Assembly: GCA_964640085.1 (NCBI GenBank)
Contig: CAZXFA010000012.1
Span: 1 to 64,000 of the forward strand
Length of the DNA: 64,000 nt
DNA from: CAZXFA01 sp964640085
GTDB taxonomy: Bacteria; Actinomycetota; UBA4738; HRBIN12
Direction: 5' to 3'
Positions 1 to 9,348 of this stretch are shown piece after piece (the stretch's first letter is position 1; each line of letters begins with the position of its first letter). The notes under the pieces were generated by a model. The model had not been told where the DNA came from and did not search any database. It saw only the letters and a list, made by a program, of their open reading frames with translations. Both the position numbers and the translations under genes were made by a program.

Positions 1-1895
1 AAGATCAGGTCCCCGTCCGCGGACATCCCGAGGGTGATCTCCACCCGCGAGGCCTTGGCGTACTTGGCCGCGTTCTGCAGGGCCTCCAGACAGCAGAAGT
101 AGACGGTGGCCTCCACCTCCTGGGGGAAGCGGTCGATCCCATCCGAGCTGACCTCGACCGCGATCGCGGCCTTGCGGGCCTGGGCACGGAGCGCCGCCGC
201 GAGCCCTTCGTCGGACAGCAGCGGGGGGTAGATCCCCCGGGCGAGCTCGCGGAGCGACTCGAGCGCCTGGCCGGTCTCGGCCTGGAGCTGGCGCAGGAGC
301 TCCCTGGCCTTGGCCGGGTCCTTCTCGGCCAGCTGCTCGGCCAGCCGTTGCCTGACCTGCAGTGCCACCAGCTGCTGCTGCGCCCCGTCGTGGATGTCGC
401 GTTCGAGCCTGCGCCGTTCCTGGTCCTGGGCCTTGACCAGGCGTTGGCGGGAGGCCCGCAGCTCCTCGAGGAGGCGGGCGTTCCGGAGCACGAGGCCGGC
501 TTGCAGCGCCAGGTCGCCCACGAGCCGCTCCTCCGTGGGGGTGATCGGGTCGGACGCGGTCCTCGTGATCGAAAGGGCGCCAAGCAGCTCGCCCTTGTCG
601 CGCACCGGGACCACGTGGCTCACGTCGGCGATCGAGAACGGATCGGCGTCCGGGACCGCGATCGGGCTCGAGTGAGTGGCTCCATCCGGCCAGGCTGCGG
701 CGGGACGGAGCACACCACCGATGCGCAGCCAGATCTGCGCCCGCTCCGCCCCCGTCCCCTCGCCCAGGATCGTGGCCATCCTCGGCAGCACGTCCTCCGC
801 GCCGTACGAGCCCGCGACGCGCTCGGAGAACTCGTGCAGCACCTCGTAGGGGGTGGCCCGCGGCCCGTACACGAGCCGGTCCGCCAGGCGCTGGGCCCAC
901 CGACGCACGGGCTGGAACGCGAGGGCGACCGCCGCCGCGGCCACCGCCGAGAGCACCGCGTTGCCCGACCGGCCCACGAGCGCTCCGATACCAACCACGA
1001 GGCTGACGTACACGCCGGTGATGAAGGCCCCGAGGAGCGCCACCACGACGGTTCGTCGGATCACCAGGTCGATATCCAGGAGCCGGTGCCGCAGGATCGC
1101 GATGCCGACCGAGACGGGGATCAGGAGCAGCCCGAGCCCGCCGACGACGTACGAGGCGCGCGTCCATGAAGCCTCGGGAGGTGCCACGAGTGCCGGCGTG
1201 ACCAGCACCGTCGCCACGGCGGTGGCCCAGACGAAGAACCGCAGCTGATCGCGCTCGAGTCCGGCGGCCCGACGGAGCTTCCGGACGAGGAGCACGATTG
1301 ACGCGACGAGCGCCACGCCGACCGATGCGAACCCGAGGACGGAGAGCGTCACGGGAACGGCCTCCGGGAAGGGCGGCGCGAAGGGTGACGGGGTGTCGCC
1401 GTACCCCTGCAGGGTGGGTTCGAGGAGCCCTCCGATCGAGGCGAGAGCGATGCCGACCGCCGCGACGAGCGCCGTCCGTCGCCGCGCGAGGCTTCCGAAG
1501 CGGCCCTCCGGGAAGAGGAGGAAGACGAACACGATCAGGAAGCCGAGGGAGAGGGGATCGGTGATGTCCGTGACCCACGCCGCGGTTCGCCCGGCCGGTG
1601 AGCCGGGGTCGGCGGTCAGCGTGCGGGCCGCATAGTCCTGGGACAACGAGCTTCCGGCCGCAACAACTCCCCCGATCGCGAACACCCAGCCGAGACCGTT
1701 GTCCGGGCGTTTGGACAGGATCAGTGCGCCGATGAGCGAGAACGCGAGGGAGACCCCGACCGCGAGGGTGGTGATGAGTCCCGCTAGGGGCGAGCCCCCC
1801 TGGCCCGTGACCCCGACCACGATCGCGAGCACCGAGAGGCCGAGGGTCACCGCAGCGAGGCTCCCCCCCGTGAGGCGAGCCGTCCGCGCCTTCAT
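1..1895 (-). CDS. Membrane GAF sensor histidine kinase, array member 1 (3' end cut by window edge)
   Basis: Last gene of a four-kinase tandem array. It starts at ATG 1895, overlapping the stop of the upstream kinase (ATGA), and stays open to base 1, so about 60 C-terminal residues are missing from the window. About eight hydrophobic segments come first, then the RHRLLDIDLVIRRT motif, a GAF-like region, the phospho-acceptor H-box LERDIHDGAQQQL, and the start of the ATPase domain with the N-box YFCCLEALQNAAKYA. This is the HisKA_3 (NarX/LiaS/DesK) type, which autophosphorylates and passes phosphate to a NarL-type regulator. The signal is unknown; no response regulator is adjacent here. Parts are nearly identical in DNA to the next kinase (see findings). 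Confidence 0.9.
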   Translation of the reverse strand, partial: MKARTARLTGGSLAAVTLGLSVLAIVVGVTGQGGSPLAGLITTLAVGVSLAFSLIGALILSKRPDNGLGWVFAIGGVVAAGSSLSQDYAARTLTADPGSPAGRTAAWVTDITDPLSLGFLIVFVFLLFPEGRFGSLARRRTALVAAVGIALASIGGLLEPTLQGYGDTPSPFAPPFPEAVPVTLSVLGFASVGVALVASIVLLVRKLRRAAGLERDQLRFFVWATAVATVLVTPALVAPPEASWTRASYVVGGLGLLLIPVSVGIAILRHRLLDIDLVIRRTVVVALLGAFITGVYVSLVVGIGALVGRSGNAVLSAVAAAAVALAFQPVRRWAQRLADRLVYGPRATPYEVLHEFSERVAGSYGAEDVLPRMATILGEGTGAERAQIWLRIGGVLRPAAAWPDGATHSSPIAVPDADPFSIADVSHVVPVRDKGELLGALSITRTASDPITPTEERLVGDLALQAGLVLRNARLLEELRASRQRLVKAQDQERRRLERDIHDGAQQQLVALQVRQRLAEQLAEKDPAKARELLRQLQAETGQALESLRELARGIYPPLLSDEGLAAALRAQARKAAIAVEVSSDGIDRFPQEVEATVYFCCLEALQNAAKYAKASRVEITLGMSADGDLI

Positions 1896-4003
1896 GCCGT
1901 CGCCACCTCCCGGATGGGGATCCGTCCGAGCACGCGGGTCCCATCGCCCGGTGCCGAGGTGATCTGCAGCGAGCCGCCGATCGCGTCCAGGCGGTCGGTC
2001 ATGTTCTGCAGGCCGGTCCCCCGGGCGCCGGTGGCGGGGTCGAAGCCCTGACCGTCGTCGGCGACCTCGAAGGTGAGCTCCCCGTCGGTGGTCCCAAGCG
2101 TGATCCGGATCGCCGAGGCCTCCGCGTACTTGGCGGCATTCTGCAGGGCCTCCAGGCAGCAGAAGTAGACGGTGGCCTCCACCTCCTGGGGGAAGCGGCC
2201 CACCTCGTTCCACTTGACCTCGACCCTCATTCCGGCCTTGCGGGCCTGGGCACCGAGCGCCGCCGGCAGCCCCTCGTCGGCCAGCAACGGTGGGTAGATC
2301 CCCCGGGCGAGGTCTCGCAGCTCTTCCAGCGCCTGCGAGGTCTCGGTCTGGAGTTGGCGCAGCAGCTCCTTGGCCGTGGCCGGGTCGCTCTGCGCCAGCT
2401 GCTCGGCCAGGCGCTGCTTGACCTGAAGCGCTATCAGCTGCTGTTGAGCGCCGTCGTGGATGTCGCGCTCGAGCTTGCGCCGCTCCTGGTCCTGGACCTT
2501 GACCAGGCGCTGGCGCGAGGCCCGGAGCTCTTCGACCAGCTCGCGGAGCTCCTCGGTGAGCCGGACGTTCCGGAGTGCGAGGCCCGATTGGGAGGCCACG
2601 TCCCCAAGGAGCTTCTCCTCGGTCGACGAGAGCGGTTCCTCGGCGAGCTTGTCCAGGGAGAGCGCGCCCAGCAGCTCGCCCTGGTGCCGCACCGGAACCG
2701 CGTGCCCCGTCGGGAGGGGAGGGAGCCGGTCGCCGGGAACGGAGACCACGGGCATGGCGTCACCGGTGGGCCAGACCGCCGCCGCCCGCAGCTCCTCACC
2801 CACGCGGAGCCACACCGCGGTGCGGCGGGCGCCCGTCCCCTCGGCGACGACCCGGGCGATCCGGGGAAGGAGGTCGCTCACCCCGTAGGTCTCGCCCATC
2901 CGGTCCGCGAGCGCCGACAGCACCTCGTACGGCGTGGCGCGCTCGCCGTACACGAGCCGGTTCGCGACACGTCGCGCGCGTCGGAGGACCGGCTGGAACG
3001 CCAGCGCGACGAGCGCGGCGGCTGCGGCGGAGAGCACCGGGCTCGCGCGGTTCCCCACGAGCGTGCCGACGCCCACGACGATCGCCACGTAGACGGCCGT
3101 GATGAACGCGCCGAGCAGGGCCACGATCACCGTGCGGCGGATCACGACGTCGATGTCCAGGAGACGGTGGCGGAGGATCGCGACACCCACCGAGACCGGA
3201 ACCAGAAGGACACCCGCGCCGGCGATCGCCCACGCCGCTTGGGTCTGGAACCAGTCGAGGAACAGCGGGAGGACGAACGACGGGAGGAACATGACCGAGG
3301 CCACGACGGAGGCGAAGACGAGGATCCGGAGCTGATCTCGCTCTTGGCCGATCGCCCGACGGAGCCGGCGGACGAGGAGCGTGATCGAGGCCGCCACCGT
3401 GCCGAGGAGCATGGCGAAGCCGAGGGCGAGGAACGTCCACGACACCACGGGCGAGATCTCGAGCTCGAGCGGCGTCGCGATGCCCCGGTAGTCGGCAAGG
3501 GTGGGTTCGAGGATGCCCCCCAACGTCCCCAGACCGATGCCGATCGAGGCGACGATCGCGGTCCGCCGGTGGGCTCGGGTCCGCAGGTGCCCGTCGGGGA
3601 ACAGGAGGAAGAGGAAGACCGAGAAGAGGCCGAGGACCGGGACGTACATGATGTCTCCGAGCCAGGCCCCGAATCGTCCCGCCGGAAGAGAGCCGGGGTC
3701 CGCCGCGATCGCCCGGTACCCGTAGGTGAAGCTGAGCATGACCAACGCCACGAACACGCCGCCGGCCGTGAACAGCCATCCCAGACCGTTCCCGGGGCGG
3801 TTCGAGACGATCACCGCGCCGACCAGAGAGAACGTCAGGGTGATGACGACCACCATCGACACCAGCGCGAGCGAGGTCTGGGCCTCGAGCGAGGTGCGGA
3901 CCGGCACGGCCGGCGCCGGGTTCGTCGCCGCGATCCAGAGACTGGGCACCGAAAGGAGGCCCGTCAGCGCGAGGAGCACCCAGCCCGCGGCTCTGTGCCT
4001 CAC
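1892..4003 (-). CDS. Membrane GAF sensor histidine kinase, array member 2
   Basis: 703 residues from ATG 4003, with ATGA overlaps at both ends. The N-terminal ~330 residues hold about eight hydrophobic segments, including LFSVFLFLLFPDGHL and a membrane segment after RHRLLDIDVVIRRT. A GAF-like module (about 345-480) follows, then a coiled-coil linker, the H-box LERDIHDGAQQQL (His near 516), the N-box YFCCLEALQNAAKYA, the G-box DDGQGFDP and GTGLQNMTDRL. All catalytic features of a HisKA_3/HATPase_c kinase are present. It is expected to sit in the cytoplasmic membrane. It is the closest relative in the array to member 1. The partner regulator is unknown. Confidence 0.93.
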   Translation of the reverse strand: MRHRAAGWVLLALTGLLSVPSLWIAATNPAPAVPVRTSLEAQTSLALVSMVVVITLTFSLVGAVIVSNRPGNGLGWLFTAGGVFVALVMLSFTYGYRAIAADPGSLPAGRFGAWLGDIMYVPVLGLFSVFLFLLFPDGHLRTRAHRRTAIVASIGIGLGTLGGILEPTLADYRGIATPLELEISPVVSWTFLALGFAMLLGTVAASITLLVRRLRRAIGQERDQLRILVFASVVASVMFLPSFVLPLFLDWFQTQAAWAIAGAGVLLVPVSVGVAILRHRLLDIDVVIRRTVIVALLGAFITAVYVAIVVGVGTLVGNRASPVLSAAAAALVALAFQPVLRRARRVANRLVYGERATPYEVLSALADRMGETYGVSDLLPRIARVVAEGTGARRTAVWLRVGEELRAAAVWPTGDAMPVVSVPGDRLPPLPTGHAVPVRHQGELLGALSLDKLAEEPLSSTEEKLLGDVASQSGLALRNVRLTEELRELVEELRASRQRLVKVQDQERRKLERDIHDGAQQQLIALQVKQRLAEQLAQSDPATAKELLRQLQTETSQALEELRDLARGIYPPLLADEGLPAALGAQARKAGMRVEVKWNEVGRFPQEVEATVYFCCLEALQNAAKYAEASAIRITLGTTDGELTFEVADDGQGFDPATGARGTGLQNMTDRLDAIGGSLQITSAPGDGTRVLGRIPIREVATA

Positions 4004-6114
4004 GGTGCAGCCTCCCCGACCGGGATCCGCCCGAGCACCCGGGTGCCGTCACCGGGCGCCGACGCGATCTCCAGCGAGCCGCCGATCGCCTCGAGCCGGT
4101 CGGTCATGTTCTGGATGCCGGTTCCGCGCGTGGTTGCCTCGGGATCGAACCCGCGGCCGTCGTCGCGGACCTCGAACCGCAGCTCGCCGCCTGCGACGGA
4201 CAGATCGATCTCGACGCCGGCGGCCTCCGCGTACTTGCCCGCGTTCTGCAGCGCCTCCAGGCAGCAGAAGTAGGCGGTCGCCTCCACCTCTTGCGGATAC
4301 CGGGCCACCCCGTCCGTCCGGACCTGGACCGGTATGGTCGCCTTCCGCGCCTGCGCCGTCAGCGCCGCCGCGAGCCCCTCGTCGGCCAGGAGCGGCGGGT
4401 AGATCCCTCTGGCCAGGTCGCGGAGCTCCTCGAGCGTGCTGTGGACGTCGGCCTCGACCGCGGCCAACGCCTCGTGCGCCTTCGCGAGGTCTCGGTCCAT
4501 CAACGAGTCCGCCATCCGCATCTTGACCGCGAGCGCGACGAGCTGCTGCTGGGCGCCGTCGTGGATGTTCCGCTCGAGCCTGCGGCGCTCCTGGTCCTGG
4601 GCCTTGACCAGGCGCTGGCGAGAGGCGCGGAGCTCGTCAACCAGGCCGCGGAGCTCCTCGGTGAGACGGATGTTGCGAAGCGCCAGTCCCGCTTGGGACG
4701 CGACGTCGTCCAGGAGCCGCTCTTCCGTCGAGGAGATCGTTTCGTCTGCCCGCTTGTCCAGCGTCAGCGCCCCGAGGAGCTCCCCTCGGTGCTGCACGGG
4801 GACCGCTCGCTGCGCGGGGAGCGGCGGGAGCTCCTCGCCGAGGACGGCGACGCTCGACGGGAGCTCGTGATCGGGCGGCCAGGTCGCCTGAGGACGGAGT
4901 CGATCCCCGATCCGCAGCCAGACCTGGGTCCGCTGGGCCCCAGTCCCCTCGGCGAGCGCCCGGGCGATCCTGGGCAGGAGGTCGGAGTCCGCATAAGTCT
5001 CGCCCATCCGATTCGCGAGGGTCGAGAGCACCTCGTACGGACTGGCCCGGTCGCCGTAGACGAGCCGGGCGGCGAGCCGCCGGGCCCGTTCGCGCACCGG
5101 CTGGAACGCGAGGGCGATCACGGCGGCCGCGACGAAGGGGAGGACGTCGAACCCCTCCCCTCGACGACCGAGGATCGCGGCCGGGATCGCCACGACGACC
5201 CCGACGTACACGATCGCGATGAAGACTGCGAGGAATCCGAACATCAGGGTTCTGCTGACGACCAGGTCCATGTCGAAAAGGCGGTGACGCAGGATTGCGA
5301 ACCCGACGGAGACGGGGATCAGGAGAACGCCGGCGCCCGCGACGACGAGGTGGAGCGCTCCCGGATCGGACGCGAAGAACACCGGCACGATGAGCAGGGA
5401 GGCCACGATCGCCGAGACCACCAGGGTGCGGAGCTGGTCGCGCTCCCGGCCCGTGGAGCGCCGGAGCCGGGCGACCAGGAGGGCGATCGACGTGATCAGA
5501 CCGGCGAAGAGGAGCGCGCCGCCGAGCCCCGCCAACGTCTGGTACATGGTTCCCAGCCCGGTGATCCCGAGGGGGTTCTCGACCTCGGGGAACGAGTACA
5601 GCTGGGGCTCGAGCACCACGGCCACCGCGCCGAGGGAGGCGCCGACGGCCGCGACGAGGAACGCCGCTCGCTCCGGACGCGTTCGGAGCCCCCCGTCCGG
5701 GAATAGCAGGAACAGGAACACCGTGAGGGTGCCCAGGAGCGGGAGGTAGAGGATGTCGGGAACCCAACCGGCGATCTCGCTCGCAGGGAGCGGGTCGCCG
5801 TCTCCCGTGAGCCCCACGAAGGCGTAGGCGGACGAGAGGGTCAGGCCGGCCATCAGGGCGCCGTCGATCGCGAACAGCCAGCCGATCCCGTTCTGCGGGC
5901 GCCGAGACAGGATCAGCGCGCCGACCGTGGAGAACGCGAGGAGCGCCACGCCGAACCCGATGATCGCGGCCGGTGTGACGTAACTCTCGAAGGATGAGTG
6001 GATCTCGCCGACAGCGGGGGGAGCCGAGGCGACCAGCGCGAAGCTCGCCACCGACAGCGCGAACGACAGCGCCAGGAGCCACCACCCCGCGAGCCTCGCG
6101 GTCCGAGGTCTCAC
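4000..6114 (-). CDS. Membrane GAF sensor histidine kinase, array member 3
   Basis: 704 residues from ATG 6114, coupled by ATGA overlap to member 4 upstream and member 2 downstream. Same architecture as its neighbours: a multi-pass N-terminus, the RHRLFDMDLVVSRTLM segment, a GAF-like domain with VWLRIGDRL, the H-box LERNIHDGAQQQL (His near 517), N-box YFCCLEALQNAGKYA, and G-box DDGRGFDP with GTGIQNMTDRL. The helix after the H-box differs from members 1 and 2 (MADSLMDRDLAKAHEA), so dimerisation or partner choice may differ. It should be catalytically competent. Ligand and cognate regulator cannot be read from the sequence. Confidence 0.93.
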   Translation of the reverse strand: MRPRTARLAGWWLLALSFALSVASFALVASAPPAVGEIHSSFESYVTPAAIIGFGVALLAFSTVGALILSRRPQNGIGWLFAIDGALMAGLTLSSAYAFVGLTGDGDPLPASEIAGWVPDILYLPLLGTLTVFLFLLFPDGGLRTRPERAAFLVAAVGASLGAVAVVLEPQLYSFPEVENPLGITGLGTMYQTLAGLGGALLFAGLITSIALLVARLRRSTGRERDQLRTLVVSAIVASLLIVPVFFASDPGALHLVVAGAGVLLIPVSVGFAILRHRLFDMDLVVSRTLMFGFLAVFIAIVYVGVVVAIPAAILGRRGEGFDVLPFVAAAVIALAFQPVRERARRLAARLVYGDRASPYEVLSTLANRMGETYADSDLLPRIARALAEGTGAQRTQVWLRIGDRLRPQATWPPDHELPSSVAVLGEELPPLPAQRAVPVQHRGELLGALTLDKRADETISSTEERLLDDVASQAGLALRNIRLTEELRGLVDELRASRQRLVKAQDQERRRLERNIHDGAQQQLVALAVKMRMADSLMDRDLAKAHEALAAVEADVHSTLEELRDLARGIYPPLLADEGLAAALTAQARKATIPVQVRTDGVARYPQEVEATAYFCCLEALQNAGKYAEAAGVEIDLSVAGGELRFEVRDDGRGFDPEATTRGTGIQNMTDRLEAIGGSLEIASAPGDGTRVLGRIPVGEAAP

Positions 6115-8219
6115 GACCGCACCTCCTGCCGAACCGGGAGGCGTCCGGCCACGGTCGTGCCGGTTCCCGACGCCGATCGGATCTCGAGCGAGCCCCCGAT
6201 CGCCTCGAGACGGTCGGACATGTTCTGGAGGCCGGTACCCCGGACGACGGACGCCGGGTCGAACCCATGGCCGTCGTCATGCACCTCGAACCGTAGCTCG
6301 CCGTCGGCGACGACGAGGTCGATCTCGACCAGCGAGGCCTCCGCGTACTTGGTCGCGTTCTGGAGAGCCTCCACGCAGCAGAAATACGCGGCGGCCTCCG
6401 CCTCCTGGCGGTAGCGGCCGACGCCGTCGGCGCGCACCACGGCCGGGACCGTGGCCTTGCGCGCCTGGGCCCGTAACGCCGCGGGGAGACCCTCGTCCGC
6501 GAGCAGCGAAGGGAAGATCCCTCGGGCGAGGTCCCGCAGGTCCTCGAGCGCATCCTGCGCATCTTGTCGCACCTGAGCGAGGATGGTGAGCGCCCCCGTC
6601 GGGTCGCTCCGTACAGCAGACTCAGCCATCCCGACCTTCACTGCCAGCGAGACGAGCTGCTGCTGCGCACCGTCGTGGAGGTTCCGCTCCAGCCTCCTCC
6701 GTTCCTCGTCCTGGGCGCGGACCAACCGCTCACGGGAGCCGCGGAGGTCCTCGACCAGTCGCGCGTTGCGGAGGACCAGCCCCGCCTGACGCGCGAGGTC
6801 CTCGACGAGCCGCTCCTCGGTCGGCGTCAAGGGCTCGGACCGAGGCTTCGTCACCGTGAGGGCGCCGAGGAGCTCGCCCCGGTGGCGAACCGCGACCGCA
6901 GCGGTTGCATTCGGGAAGGCCGGCAGTTCGTCACCGGTCGTGGGGAGCGGAGGCGTCGGCGAGCCGTTGTCCGGAGGCCAGGCCGCGACCCGACGGAGCC
7001 CGGGACCGACCCGGAGCCACACCTCGGCCCGCTGCGAGGCGGTCCCCTCTCCGAGGATCGTGGCCATCCTCGGAGAGACGTCGTCGATGCCGAATGAGCC
7101 CGCGACCCGTTGGGAGAACTCCGAGAGCACCTCGTACGGCGTGGCGCGGTCGCCGTAGACGAGACGGTCCGACACCCGCCGGGCCCACCGCCGCACGGGC
7201 TGGAACGCGAGCGCCACGAGCGCGGCCGCGACGGCGGACAGGGCCGGGCTCGCCCGCTCCCCGATGACGGCCCCCACGCCGACGACGACCCCCACGTAGA
7301 CGGCGGTGATGAACGCCCCGAGGATCGCGAAGACCACCGCCTTGCTGATCACGACCTCGATGTCGAAGAGTCGGTGCTTCAGGATGGCCACCCCGATGGC
7401 CAGGGGGAGCAGGAGGAGGGCGAAGATGTAGATCCAGCTCGCGAGGTCGGCGAGGAGTCCTTCGCGGAGGATCAGGTCGGTGGCGATGACGATGACGAAG
7501 GTGACCGGGACGAGCGACGCGGCGAACGCGACCCACCGGAGCTGCACGCGTTCCTCGCCCCGCGCCGATCGAAGCCGCAGGACCATCGACACTCCCGCCG
7601 CCACCAGCGACCCGGCGAACACCAGGTTGGCGACCGCGTCGAGGACCGATCGGAGGGTTGGGAAGGAGGCAACCCCGAACGGGTTCTCCACCTGCGCGAA
7701 CAGGTCGATCGGGCCCGGCCAGAGCGCCGTGATCGCAGCCGCGAACGTGGCCGAAACAGCCGTCGTCCACACGGCGATACGCCATCGCGGTGACCGGGTT
7801 CGGCCGTCGGGGAACATCAAGAGGGTCATCCCGAGACCTGCGATCGCCGGGACCCAGATCCAGGTCGTCAGCCACGCCGCGATCCTGCCCCCTGGAAGCG
7901 CGCCCGGACTCGCCAGCAGCGAGTAGATCGCGTACTCCTGTGCGAGGAACCAGACGGCGAGCGGCAGCGGGCCGGCGAGCAGGAGCCACCCCACGCGGTT
8001 GCCCGGCTTCCGCAGCGCGATCAGGAGCCCGATCGTCGGGTACGCGATCGCGATCAGGGAGACGAAGCCTCTGAAGAGGGCGTCCTCTGGGAACGGTGCG
8101 GACCGGTCGAGGGCCTGCAGCACGAACGCGGCCGCCACGAGCGCCATGGAGATCCCCCAGAGCGCCCAGGCGAGGATCCCGGCTCTCAGCCCCCGCATGG
8201 TCTCCCGAGCTTGACCCAT
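6111..8219 (-). CDS. Membrane GAF sensor histidine kinase, array member 4 (first gene of the operon)
   Basis: 702 residues. This is the promoter-proximal gene of the four-kinase operon and the most divergent of the four. ATG 8219 gives the longest plausible protein; ATG 8198, with GGGAG three bases upstream, is an alternative and would remove seven residues. Multi-pass N-terminus, KHRLFDIEVVISKAVV segment, GAF-like domain, H-box LERNLHDGAQQQL (His near 514), N-box YFCCVEALQNATKYA, G-box DDGHGFDP and GTGLQNMSDRL. The stop overlaps the start of member 3 (ATGA). A TGGCACC half-site lies about 20 bp upstream on the minus strand, weakly resembling the palindrome near the second kinase cluster. Confidence 0.92.
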   Translation of the reverse strand: MGQARETMRGLRAGILAWALWGISMALVAAAFVLQALDRSAPFPEDALFRGFVSLIAIAYPTIGLLIALRKPGNRVGWLLLAGPLPLAVWFLAQEYAIYSLLASPGALPGGRIAAWLTTWIWVPAIAGLGMTLLMFPDGRTRSPRWRIAVWTTAVSATFAAAITALWPGPIDLFAQVENPFGVASFPTLRSVLDAVANLVFAGSLVAAGVSMVLRLRSARGEERVQLRWVAFAASLVPVTFVIVIATDLILREGLLADLASWIYIFALLLLPLAIGVAILKHRLFDIEVVISKAVVFAILGAFITAVYVGVVVGVGAVIGERASPALSAVAAALVALAFQPVRRWARRVSDRLVYGDRATPYEVLSEFSQRVAGSFGIDDVSPRMATILGEGTASQRAEVWLRVGPGLRRVAAWPPDNGSPTPPLPTTGDELPAFPNATAAVAVRHRGELLGALTVTKPRSEPLTPTEERLVEDLARQAGLVLRNARLVEDLRGSRERLVRAQDEERRRLERNLHDGAQQQLVSLAVKVGMAESAVRSDPTGALTILAQVRQDAQDALEDLRDLARGIFPSLLADEGLPAALRAQARKATVPAVVRADGVGRYRQEAEAAAYFCCVEALQNATKYAEASLVEIDLVVADGELRFEVHDDGHGFDPASVVRGTGLQNMSDRLEAIGGSLEIRSASGTGTTVAGRLPVRQEVRS

Positions 8220-8329
8220 GCGGGCGGGGAGCGGAAGGGTGCCATCCGAACCCTCGCCGGGGGGGTTCCACCCCCGAAAGGATGCGTGCTAGGGCAATCC
8301 TGAGCCCAGACCGGGAGATAGGTGCTCGG

Positions 8330-8901
8330 ATGGATCTGAAGGCCGCGATGCGACGCCTCGAGACCGCCGGAACCGAGCAGAACCGGAAGGTCTATGCCCG
8401 TCACGGCATCCGCCCCCCGGTGTTCGGCGTCTCCTACGCCGAGCTCGGCAAGCTCCGGAAGGAGATCGGAGTGGACTACGGCCTCCCCCGAGCGTGGTGG
8501 GCCACGGGCAACCACGATGCCCGGATCCTTGCAACGAAGGTGTTGAACCCCGAGCGGATCGGCGCGCGAGAGGCGGATGGGCGGCGAGCGCGGGCTGGCT
8601 CGTCTCGGCGATCCTCGCGTTCCGAGGCGAGCTCACCGACGCCGAGTGCGACGCCCTGTTGCGGCAGATCCGACGCGAGGTCCACCGGCGTCCGGATCGT
8701 GTCCGGCACGAGATGAACGGCGCGCTGATCTCGATCGGCCTCCGCGGCGGGCGGTCACGCGAGCGGGCGGTGGCGGTGGCGGAGGCCATCGGGACGGTCG
8801 TCGTCGACCACGGCCAGACGGGGTGCGTCACCCCCGATGCGGCCGGCTACATCGGGAAGGCCCAAGCACAGCGAGCCAAGCGCCGCGCCCGGTCCGCCTG
8901 A
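8330..8901 (+). pseudogene. Broken AlkD-like DNA alkylation repair gene (internal deletion with frame change)
   Basis: The first part (ATG 8330, MDLKAAMRRLETAGTEQN, then GVSYAELGKL and WATGNHDARILATKV) matches the start of COG4912/AlkD-like HEAT-repeat DNA alkylation repair proteins. The end (WAASAGWLVSAILAFRG, HEMNGALISIG, VDHGQTGCVTPDAAGYI) matches their C-terminus, but in another frame (-1). The switch falls near 8560-8580. Family members I recall are about 220 residues and carry roughly 35-40 residues (an LDNYVL-type helix pair) between these blocks; here they are absent. A single non-multiple-of-three internal deletion explains both features. An intact protein is unlikely. A sequencing error alone would not explain the missing block. 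Confidence 0.8.
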
Positions 8902-8906
8902 CCGGT

Positions 8907-9275
8907 TCAGGTCTTCCCGCCGTCCCCCACGACCGTATCCAGCGTGGCCCACGCGTTCATCGCCGGCGGGAACCCGGCGATCGTTGCGGTCTGGAGGATG
9001 ACCTCCCGCAGCTCGTCGGCCGAGAGCCCGGCGGCTAGCGAGGATCGCAGGTGGACCGGGAGTTGGGACGAACGGCCGGTCGCCACCAGCGCGGCCACCG
9101 AGGCGATCTGTCGCTCCCGCAAGCTGAGCCCAGGACGCGAGTACACGTCGCCGTAGGCCACCTCCACGATCAACCGCCCGAGATCCCCGAGGCCCTCGAT
9201 CGTGGCGAGCGACCGGTCCCCGTGCACCTCCCGCAGCCGTTCGCGTCCTCGCTCGTACCGCGCCTGGTCCTCCAT
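8907..9275 (-). CDS. Carboxymuconolactone decarboxylase-like (PcaC/AhpD-fold) protein
   Basis: 122 residues. ATG 9275 is preceded by AGGAGGGGAACG, an excellent ribosome-binding site, so the in-frame extension to 9557 is rejected. The pattern GLSLRERQIASVAALVATGR, then LPVHLRSSLAAGLSADEL and AGFPPAMNAW is that of the carboxymuconolactone decarboxylase family. The CxxC pair of AhpD peroxidase-type members is absent, so it is closer to the PcaC (gamma-carboxymuconolactone decarboxylase) subgroup, but no protocatechuate pathway genes lie nearby. The exact substrate is unknown. It is convergent with the broken AlkD gene. Confidence 0.82.
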   Translation of the reverse strand: MEDQARYERGRERLREVHGDRSLATIEGLGDLGRLIVEVAYGDVYSRPGLSLRERQIASVAALVATGRSSQLPVHLRSSLAAGLSADELREVILQTATIAGFPPAMNAWATLDTVVGDGGKT

Positions 9276-9333
9276 CGTTCCCCTCCTGTGGTCGCGGGAC
9301 CGAACGCTACCGGGTGCGCCCCGGGGTCGCTGG

Positions 9334-9339
9334 GATACT
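9334..9339 (+). promoter_or_regulatory. Candidate -10 element (GATACT), leaderless flippase mRNA
   Basis: GATACT lies 9 nt before the ATG at 9349. Transcription starting 6-8 nt after the hexamer would begin at or next to the start codon. No Shine-Dalgarno sequence is seen. There is no clear -35. Confidence 0.4.
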
Positions 9340-9348
9340 GGGGCGCCG

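Noticed and set aside
8255..8276. GGGGG...CCCCC hairpin upstream of the broken AlkD gene as a terminator
   Set aside because: Lies between divergent starts, has no U-tract and could arise from homopolymer runs in GC-rich DNA.
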